A DNA stretch of 64,000 bases from Vitrella brassicaformis (lineage: Eukaryota; Sar; Vitrellaceae), in the NCBI GenBank assembly GCA_001179505.1, contig CDMY01000238.1:62001-126000 (forward strand), in the 5' to 3' direction. The notes beneath the pieces were generated by a model, which was not told the DNA's origin, did no database searches, and worked only from the letters and a program-made list of their open reading frames with translations. Every line of letters begins with the position of its first letter. The first letter of the stretch is position 1. Of the stretch, positions 58,001 through 64,000 are shown piece by piece. The position numbers and the translations under genes are program-made.

Positions 58001-58769
58001 CCGGCAGGCAACAGAGAATGTCTCAGCACCAACATGGGTCATCGTTGTGCTTGCAGCCTTCAGTTTCCTCTACCCCCTGGACATCAGCATCAAGGAGAAA
58101 ATCAGTGAGAGAGACCGACACACACAAACATGGTGACTATCCTTCCGCACCACACGAGTGTGTGTCCCACGTGTGCAGGCGCGATATGTGTGAACATATA
58201 CGGTGCTAAGGACGTCGAGTACTCTGACGTGGCCAACGCCAAAGTCGAACGATTCGAAAAACAAGGTGACCCCGAGACGCCAAGACATATATACGCCCAC
58301 ACCACCTCTCATCGCCTCATTCTTGTGTGTGGTCAGGTTTCTCTGGCATGCCCATCTGCATGGCCAAGACCCAATACTCACTCAGCCACGACGCAGACCT
58401 CAAGGCAAAACAAACAAGCCAACACTTACACACATACACGCACCCATATGTGTGTGTGTGTGTGCTTGCTGCCATGTATGTGTGCTCAGGGCGCTCCCAC
58501 GGGCTTCACTGTCCTCGTCAAGGACGGTGAGCACACGGTTACAAGACAGCACAACACAGATCCGTGTGTGTGCAGTGCGTGCGGCAGTGGGTGCCGGCTT
58601 CATCTATCCTCTGCTCGGACCCATCATGACCATGCCAGGTGGGTCGACCACACCACCGACCACCATGCGTAATCGACCATGGCCGTTGTCTGCAGGTCTG
58701 CCCACCCGCCCCGCGTTTTACGACGTCGACATAGATTTTTCAACAGGCAAGATCACGGGGCTCTTCTGA
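55016..58769 (+). CDS. fhs: Formate-tetrahydrofolate ligase (10-formyl-THF synthetase)
   Basis: ATP-dependent synthesis of 10-formyl-THF from formate and THF in one-carbon metabolism. The start MAYR (55016) joins in phase 1 to [20 protein letters not shown]. Then [20 protein letters not shown]; the P-loop [17 protein letters not shown] (~55407-55450); [32 protein letters not shown] over two exons; and [16 protein letters not shown]. Further exons have [106 protein letters not shown] and the C-terminal [15 protein letters not shown], ending ITGLF at 58769. About 20 short exons. It is the single-domain bacterial/plant type (~620 residues), not the animal trifunctional C1-synthase. Without the upstream leader it would be cytosolic. 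Confidence 0.93.
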
Positions 58770-59051
58770 AGTGCACACTACTGCTCCTGGTGGATGGCAG
58801 TAGTAGGGATGCGGGAGGGCTGCATGCTCTCACGTGTGCAGATACATCCACTAACTCTTGCCTCCTTTTTATGGCTTTTCGCTGCTCCACCCGTGTGACT
58901 GATGGTGGTGGTGCAGCGCATAGGAGGGGTGGGGTGGGGTGCTGTATGTCTGTAAGTACTTACCAGAGCTGCACGCGCGCGTTTTTTTTTATTCATCTGA
59001 CGGACAGCTGGTCAACTGAGTGGGAGGAAGGAGAGAATCGGTATGTGCTCA

Positions 59052-59133
59052 GGGAGGTGTTAGCACAACTGCCACTGCCCTCGTCGGGGCTCCGCTACAG
59101 ACCACAATGCGGGTTCGAACTCCGCCGCCTCCC
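59052..59133 (+). repeat. tRNA-derived SINE-like core, copy 1
   Basis: 82 bases. The ends pair (GGGAGGT with GCCTCCC). An A-box-like TTAGCACAACTG and a perfect B box GCGGGTTCGAACTCCGC forming a T-arm are present. No convincing anticodon arm. Confidence 0.6.
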
Positions 59134-59307
59134 TCTCTATACTGACGTCTTGTCGCCTCTCTCGTCGTGCGGTGCGCAAAGCACAGATGGATGTGATGGT
59201 GTGGCGTGTTGTCTGTAAGTTACTTGACATGGCCACACGCGCAATTTTTCACTCATTTGACGGGCAGCTGACTGAGTCTGGGGAAGGAGAGAGCTGATGT
59301 GTGTTCA

Positions 59308-59384
59308 GGGAGGTGCTGGCACAACTGCCACTGCCTTCGCCGGCTCCAGCAACCAGCAATGCGGGTTCGAGCCCCGCCGCCTCC
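59308..59384 (+). repeat. tRNA-derived SINE-like core, copy 2
   Basis: GGGAGGTGCTGGCACAACTG at the 5' end, B box GCGGGTTCGAGCCCCGC, and the GCCTCC end pairing back to the start. Diverged from copy 1 in the middle. Confidence 0.6.
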
Positions 59385-59815
59385 TCTTTCTTGCACACGT
59401 CCTGTCGCTTGTTCTGTCGTGACATACGGACGGCCCGTCCTGTCTCTCTGTTTGCGACGATTGACTGAGTGCCCAACCGCCGTGTACAGAGCGCCAGCCA
59501 GCCAGCCACCACCCACCCCACACATACATACCTATGTGTACATGGATGGATGGACGGATGAGTGCAGTACGTGCGCGATTGAGACGCCAGTCGTTGATTC
59601 ATTCAACGATTGTCACAAGCAGCCCTTTTTCCCCACACACGAAGACAATTTTTTGCGGCGTGTGTGAGAAGTGGTGGTGGCGGTGGTGTTGAAAGGTGTG
59701 ATGGCGTGGTGTCTGCTGTCTATTGTCTATAAATACACAGGCAATTTTTCATCGACCTCACCCACAGCTGACCATGGATAGCAGGTGGAAGGAAGGGCGG
59801 CAGTGATTGTGGTTA

Positions 59816-59890
59816 GGGAGGTGTTAGCACAATTGCTGCCACGATCTACCGCTAATTGATCACAATGCGGGTTCGACCCCCGCCGCCTCC
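59816..59890 (+). repeat. tRNA-derived SINE-like core, copy 3
   Basis: GGGAGGTGTTAGCACAATTG, B box GCGGGTTCGACCCCCGC, GCCTCC end. Downstream sequence (TCTCTTGCACACGTCCTG...) matches copy 2 closely. Confidence 0.6.
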
Positions 59891-60265
59891 TCTCTCTTGC
59901 ACACGTCCTGTCGCTTGTTCTGTCGTGCAGTGCACGCAAACGGCCCGTCCTGTCTCTCTGTGGTTGCTCGCCCGCCCGCCGTGTACAGAATAGCCACCCA
60001 CCACCACCACCCACACACCCACCGACCACACACATACACACCTATGTGTCTATGGATGGATGGCTGGACGGACGGGTGCGATGCATGTGCATGATGCACG
60101 TCAGTGAGAGAGACCGAGACCATTGACACGCGATTCATTGATTCAACGATTAGTCGGAAGCAGCCCTTTTTTCCCACACACGAAGACGGTTTTTTGTGGC
60201 GTGGATGAGAAATGCTGGCGGTGGTGGTGAAAGGTTTGATGGAGAGGGACGCCCTTTGCTTTGCA

Positions 60266-60344
60266 GCGAGGTGTTGGCACAATTCTGTTGCTGCCTTGAC
60301 ATCTAGCGATTCACCACAATGCGGGTTCGAACTCCGCCACCTTC
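60266..60344 (+). repeat. tRNA-derived SINE-like core, copy 4
   Basis: GCGAGGTGTTGGCACAATTC with B box GCGGGTTCGAACTCCGC; the acceptor-like ends pair less well (GCGAGG with CTTCCTC), so this is the most decayed copy. Confidence 0.5.
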
Positions 60345-60544
60345 CTCTCTCTCCACCGACGTCATGCCGCTTGTTCTGTCATGCGGTGCAGTGCAGTGCG
60401 AACGGCCCGTCCTGTCTCTCTTGCTGAATTCACTTATTGCCCGCCCGTCGTGTACAGAGGGGCCGCCCACCCACCCACCCACCCACCCACATACAGACAG
60501 ACCTGCGTGTACCTGGACGGATGGACGAAGTCATGTGCAACATC

Positions 60545-60614
60545 GCTTCCGCAAAGGATTGAACTTCGATCTTCCGGTTTACGGCCGGATGCTCTTCCAT
60601 TGAGCTACAGAAGC
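60545..60614 (-). tRNA. tRNA-like gene, anticodon GTA (Tyr) with unusual C33
   Basis: 70 bases. Acceptor stem GCTTCTG/CGGAAGC (7 pairs, one T-G), A box TAGCTCAATGGAAGAGC forming the D arm, and anticodon stem TCCGG/CCGGA. The 7-base loop CCGTAAA puts GTA at 34-36. Variable loop AGAT; T arm CGAAG-TTCAATC-CTTTG. All arms fold. Position 33, almost always T, is C, which is unusual for an elongator tRNA, and no intron is present although nuclear tRNA-Tyr genes usually have one. It may be a functional gene, a diverged copy or a tRNA-derived repeat; its neighbours are such repeats. Confidence 0.6.
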
Positions 60615-60732
60615 TTGCTTCATTCTAGAAACACTCTGCTCACTTTGACGCGATTGTCACGAGCAGCCACCCACGTCCACACACGCATACGGACATGCAG
60701 AAGTGTCCCTGCACTCACCCACCCACCCACCC

Positions 60733-61032
60733 NNNNNNNNNNNNNNNNNNNNNNNNNNNNNNNNNNNNNNNNNNNNNNNNNNNNNNNNNNNNNNNNNNNN
60801 NNNNNNNNNNNNNNNNNNNNNNNNNNNNNNNNNNNNNNNNNNNNNNNNNNNNNNNNNNNNNNNNNNNNNNNNNNNNNNNNNNNNNNNNNNNNNNNNNNNN
60901 NNNNNNNNNNNNNNNNNNNNNNNNNNNNNNNNNNNNNNNNNNNNNNNNNNNNNNNNNNNNNNNNNNNNNNNNNNNNNNNNNNNNNNNNNNNNNNNNNNNN
61001 NNNNNNNNNNNNNNNNNNNNNNNNNNNNNNNN
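60733..61032. other. Assembly gap (300 N)
   Basis: Exactly 300 undetermined bases, entered through a (CCCA)n microsatellite on the left (60715-60732). The true length is unknown; the round number suggests a scaffold estimate. It lies between the tRNA-like gene and the next gene's stop. Confidence 0.95.
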
Positions 61033-61103
61033 AACCCAGCCAGCCAGGTCAAAAGTATCTCTCTAAAACCGACAGTCTTAAAGCCAACGCACGGCATGGA
61101 CCG

Positions 61104-64000
61104 TCACGCGTTCTTCACAGCCAGCAGCTTCCTCTCTCGGATGGCCATCTTGCCCTCCCTGATGCAGCCCATAAACGCATCCCGATCCGATGCACACATG
61201 ACGTCCTCCATCTCCCGCGTCCTCGTCGAGTGCAGCAGCTCGCTGCTCAAAGCTCGGTACGCCTCGTCCATGACACCGATGACAAGCGGCGCTGTCGTCC
61301 CTTCCTGGGTGACGATCGTCCGCATGGCGTCAGCTAGCGACTGAAGCTCGTTAAGAGAGAGGTCGGGGAGGGACGGCAGCAGGCCTCTCACGGCCAGCAC
61401 GAGCACTCGCGTCATGTCCCTTGACAGATGGGGCAGCCTCGCGAGAGCTTCAAGCGCTAGCGCGTGCGTCGACGCCGAAATGACCGATGGGGTGCGGTAG
61501 GCCGTGGTGAGCCACTCCTCGATCACAGTCTGGTCTCGCGCTGTCTTGAGCAGGTGCATGCCGCCCCACACCATCATCTCCCTCCCCTTGGTCGCCGCAT
61601 GGCCCTTCTTGTCAGACAGATAGCGAGACGCTGACGCCAAAATGTGGTCGAAGAGGTCTCCTCCCGCAGTGACGACCTTCTGAGAGTCCTGGCCATGCTG
61701 CGCCATTCGCCCCACAGCCCACATGAATCGCCCCCAGTCAGCCGCGTTGAACTGATCCACACGCGAGGGAGAGGCCAGCTCCGCCAGCAGAGAGGGAACG
61801 AAGGCCAGGAGGTCGCCGTGCTGCCACAGCACCGGGGTCCCTTCCGACGGTCGGTGCGGTGCGTTTGGGGGGTGGATGAGCAGACAGAGGGAGGAGATGG
61901 CCCACAGGACGTCCAGCAGAGCTCGTGTGGGGGCGGATGGGAGAGATGACACATCGGGCATCGAGGGAAGCAGGTGGCGGTACATTAAGACGGATGCTGC
62001 AGACAGAGCCACACACACACACACACACACACAGGGCATCCAGCAACGCCCCCTCCTTCAGGCATGTATCTCCCTCACCTTTCCGTTGATCGTCTGGTCT
62101 CGCAATAGCGGCCACCATCCACATGATGTTCCCCACCCCATCCCAATCCACCGCCCTGCTGCCCGCCACCACCCTCTCTATCGCACCAAAGAAGCCGTCC
62201 ACAAACTCGCCGCTGCCGTCACCCTCCCACTTGCGCGTCCAGCGCCTGCGAGCGAACGCCCAGCCGATGAGCTTCAGCTCGGTCAGGGAGAGGGTGTCGA
62301 GAGAGATGGATTCTGCGACGGAGTGCAGGAACGTCTGTTCGGCGGATGTGGTGAAGAGGGGCAGGTGGACTGCAGCCCAGGTGGACATGGCGAGGCCCTG
62401 GGGGGTGAAGAACCATGGATCCTGCACACATAGCAGCAGAGATACGTACGTTCACACATGTGTCTCTGCCATTCATGAGTGTTCACACACCTTGTGTGCC
62501 ACCAGCCGTCCGCCAAAGTCATCCCTGAATCTCCCAAACAGCCTCCCGTCCAGTCCGGAAAGCTCCGTGTACACCGCCGCGTACATGAGTGACGCCACCT
62601 CCCTCCCCTTGAGCCACCGGCCCTCCACGCGATCCATCGCCTCACCCCACAGCCACAGCAAGCTCTCAGCCTCCTTCTGGGTCACGCTGGCCGTTGTTTC
62701 CTTCATGCGTCTGGCTATTCGATGCAACGCTGTGACCAGGTTGATGGTGCTCACGCCGTCCTTGGTCTGCATGGCGGCCGCGATGGCCCGAGTGACTGTG
62801 GCGATCCGCCCGTCGGATGTGGTGATGTTGGTGTTGAGGGATCGCTGTGCGGTGGAGGACGGGGGGTAGAGTGTGTGTGGAATTGGCGCGGAGGAGGTCG
62901 ACTGGCGCGGAGGGAGGAGAGATGGAGCAGACGGTGTCACCTCGTCGGTTGTCAGTGCATCCTGAAGCCTGAAAGAGGCAACAAAGAAAGCATGTCAAGT
63001 GACGTCCACACGGTTACTGCCACGGCCCTTCGCTCACCTCAAGAGTGTGGCGACATCGAGCTGCGCCTTGACCCATCCGTCTTCCTGCCCGCCCCGCCCC
63101 TCCCGCACAGCCGCATCCACAGCGCCCTTGACGCCGCCCACGAGCAGCGACGAACACGCACGGCTTTCGTCAATCAAGAAGCTGTCGATCCTGCTGGGAT
63201 GGGTGGACTCTGTGTACCGCTGGATGAGCTGTGTCTGGAGGGACAGCAGGCTGACGATGAAGGCGGGGGCGAAGAGGGTCGGAGAGGCGGGGAAGAGCGA
63301 ATGAATGGCCCAACTGAACGGGAGGAAACATGAGCAGAAGCAGATTGGAATGAGCAACACTCGTTGGGAGCGTGTGTGTTGTCTCCTCACTTGTTAAATG
63401 CCAATTGTTGCCGTATCGCATCCCTGTCAGCTCCTGGACAGCATGCCACCATCAGCCCACTCAGCGCCTCCACCAGGGCGCCCATCACACCATCATGCGG
63501 CCGATTCACTCCCCTCTCAGCCCTCTCATCCATAACACACGACGAGACGTTGGCCCCCCGCTGGCTCGGCCAGTTGACCCGTATCGCCGCACAGACGTCA
63601 GTGACCCATCGAGCCAGCACACCATCCATCTCTCCACCTTCTGTGTCCAGAGCCCTCCACAGCGCCGTGTCCCTCTTGTACATCGATTTCACCAACCGCA
63701 CCACCGCAAGAACCGACCTGCCCGGCATCCTGTTGTCGCGGAGCAGAGACAGCGACGCCCCGAGGATGGGAATGAGGGCGGCTGGCGGCATCAGAGTGGG
63801 GAAGAGGGACGGCAGCGCCTGTGTGACGGACACCAGGGGCGATGGGGGGAACGACGGCAGCCGGGGGAGTATGGTGTGGTGGAAGACGTGATGCAGATCC
63901 TGGGAAAGCATCGGCAACATAGCCGCGGGAACGTCATCTATAACACGGACCAACAGAACACGGGAGGCAGTGTGCATCGTTCTCGATATACCGACAAGTG
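61104..64000 (-). CDS. Helical-repeat protein, organellar RNA-binding type (partial, 5' end beyond window)
   Basis: Stop at 61104; the gene runs off the right edge. Four long exons are visible (63977-63387, ~63335-63040, 62940-62490, 62425-62080) plus a last one from ~62005. They carry degenerate paired-helix repeats typical of FASTK/RAP or OPR-like organelle RNA-binding proteins: LSLTELKLIGWAFARRRW, DWDGVGNIMWMVAAIAR, FNAADWGRFMWAVGRMA, LSLNELQSLADAMR, TINLVTALHRIARRM, AESLLWLWGEAMDRVEGRW. I do not see a RAP domain at the C-terminus, which ends CIREGKMAIRERKLLAVKNA. Alveolates have many such proteins acting on mitochondrial or plastid transcripts and fragmented rRNA; the function here is inferred. 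No start codon is assigned. Confidence 0.6.

Larger units (their letters stand above)
58770..60544. other. Tandem array of related ~450-500 bp units carrying tRNA-like cores
   Basis: Four related segments follow one another, each with a tRNA-like core (listed separately). Full units include an upstream phrase (CAATTTTTCA...GACGGGCAGCTGAC), the core, and then TCTTGCACACGTCCTGTCGCTTGTTCTGTCGTG, CGGCCCGTCCTGTCTCTCT and GCCGTGTACAGA. A CCACCC/CACACA stretch, ACCTATGTGTxxATGGATGGATGG and GATTCAACGATT...AGCAGCCCTTTTT...CACACACGAAGAC follow. Core-to-core distances are ~256, ~508 and ~450, so the first unit is shortened. No protein-coding gene is supported. Confidence 0.65.

Noticed and set aside
59052-60344. 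Four B-box elements considered as true tRNA genes
   Set aside because: Ends pair and A/B boxes exist, but no consistent anticodon arm and the middles diverge between copies.
1-64000. CRISPR arrays, integrases, operon-like bacterial features
   Set aside because: Repeats present are microsatellites, exon-like units or tRNA-derived; no spacer structure and no prokaryotic genes. The DNA is eukaryotic.

Overview
This is intron-rich eukaryotic nuclear DNA. Genes carry many short introns (mostly 50-110 bases, GT-AG), the coding sequence is GC-rich, and microsatellites are frequent. Introns very often end in a TG-repeat followed by CAG. The gene set (split cytosolic-type enzymes, eIF3g, CRIPT, HECT ligase, helical-repeat organellar-type protein) together with gene density and intron style suggests an alveolate, most likely a chromerid such as Vitrella. 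That placement is an inference; no rRNA or organellar marker is present. All CDS spans below run from start to stop codon and include introns. Exon joins were made by hand from splice signals and reading-frame phase.

Layout. 0.1-3.2 kb: a head-to-head pair, a phosphonoacetaldehyde-hydrolase-like HAD protein (-) and an NMN-adenylyltransferase-like gene (+). 3.6-10.9 kb: a membrane protein with a Gly/Tyr tail, a long unrecognised many-exon gene, and a TLDc-domain locus interrupted by an in-frame TAG. 11-15.5 kb: a protein-kinase locus with one kinase catalytic lobe, a truncated second kinase domain and a ~400 bp duplicated segment. 15.8-18.3 kb: a possible RRM fragment, a compact zinc-finger ADP-ribosyltransferase-like gene (-) and a PrmC/HemK methyltransferase (-). 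18.6-19.8 kb: an array of ~145 bp exon-like repeats. 20.3-25.6 kb: a Kelch/BTB/BTB protein. 25.9-28.2 kb: eIF3g (-) head-to-head with CRIPT (+). 28.9-33.4 kb: a disordered Pro-rich protein (+) and a HAD-like protein (-), the latter head-to-head with a LAMTOR2-like roadblock gene (+).

34.6-39.7 kb holds the most striking locus: a PARP-like ADP-ribosyltransferase with multiple zinc fingers (-) is divergently paired with a poly(ADP-ribose) glycohydrolase (+). The PARG carries two copies of the same finger at its N-terminus and a CBM48/AMPK-type glycogen-binding domain at its C-terminus. The finger is C-x4-C-x4-C-x5-H-x-C-x2-C-x6-H-x4-C, and an intron cuts it at the same residue in both genes. 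With the shorter third gene at 16 kb this looks like a lineage-specific ADP-ribose writer/eraser family built on a shared zinc module. NMNAT (NAD supply) and PARG in one window may be coincidence.

40.6-43.1 kb: a PH-like membrane protein (-) and an unrecognised gene (+), head to head. 44-54.4 kb: a very large HECT ubiquitin ligase of the UFD4/UPL3/TRIP12 type (-). 55-58.8 kb: formate-tetrahydrofolate ligase (+). 59-60.6 kb: four tRNA-derived repeats followed by a tRNA-like gene. 60.7-61.0 kb: a 300-base assembly gap. 61.1-64 kb: the C-terminal part of a helical-repeat protein of the organellar RNA-binding type (-), running off the window.
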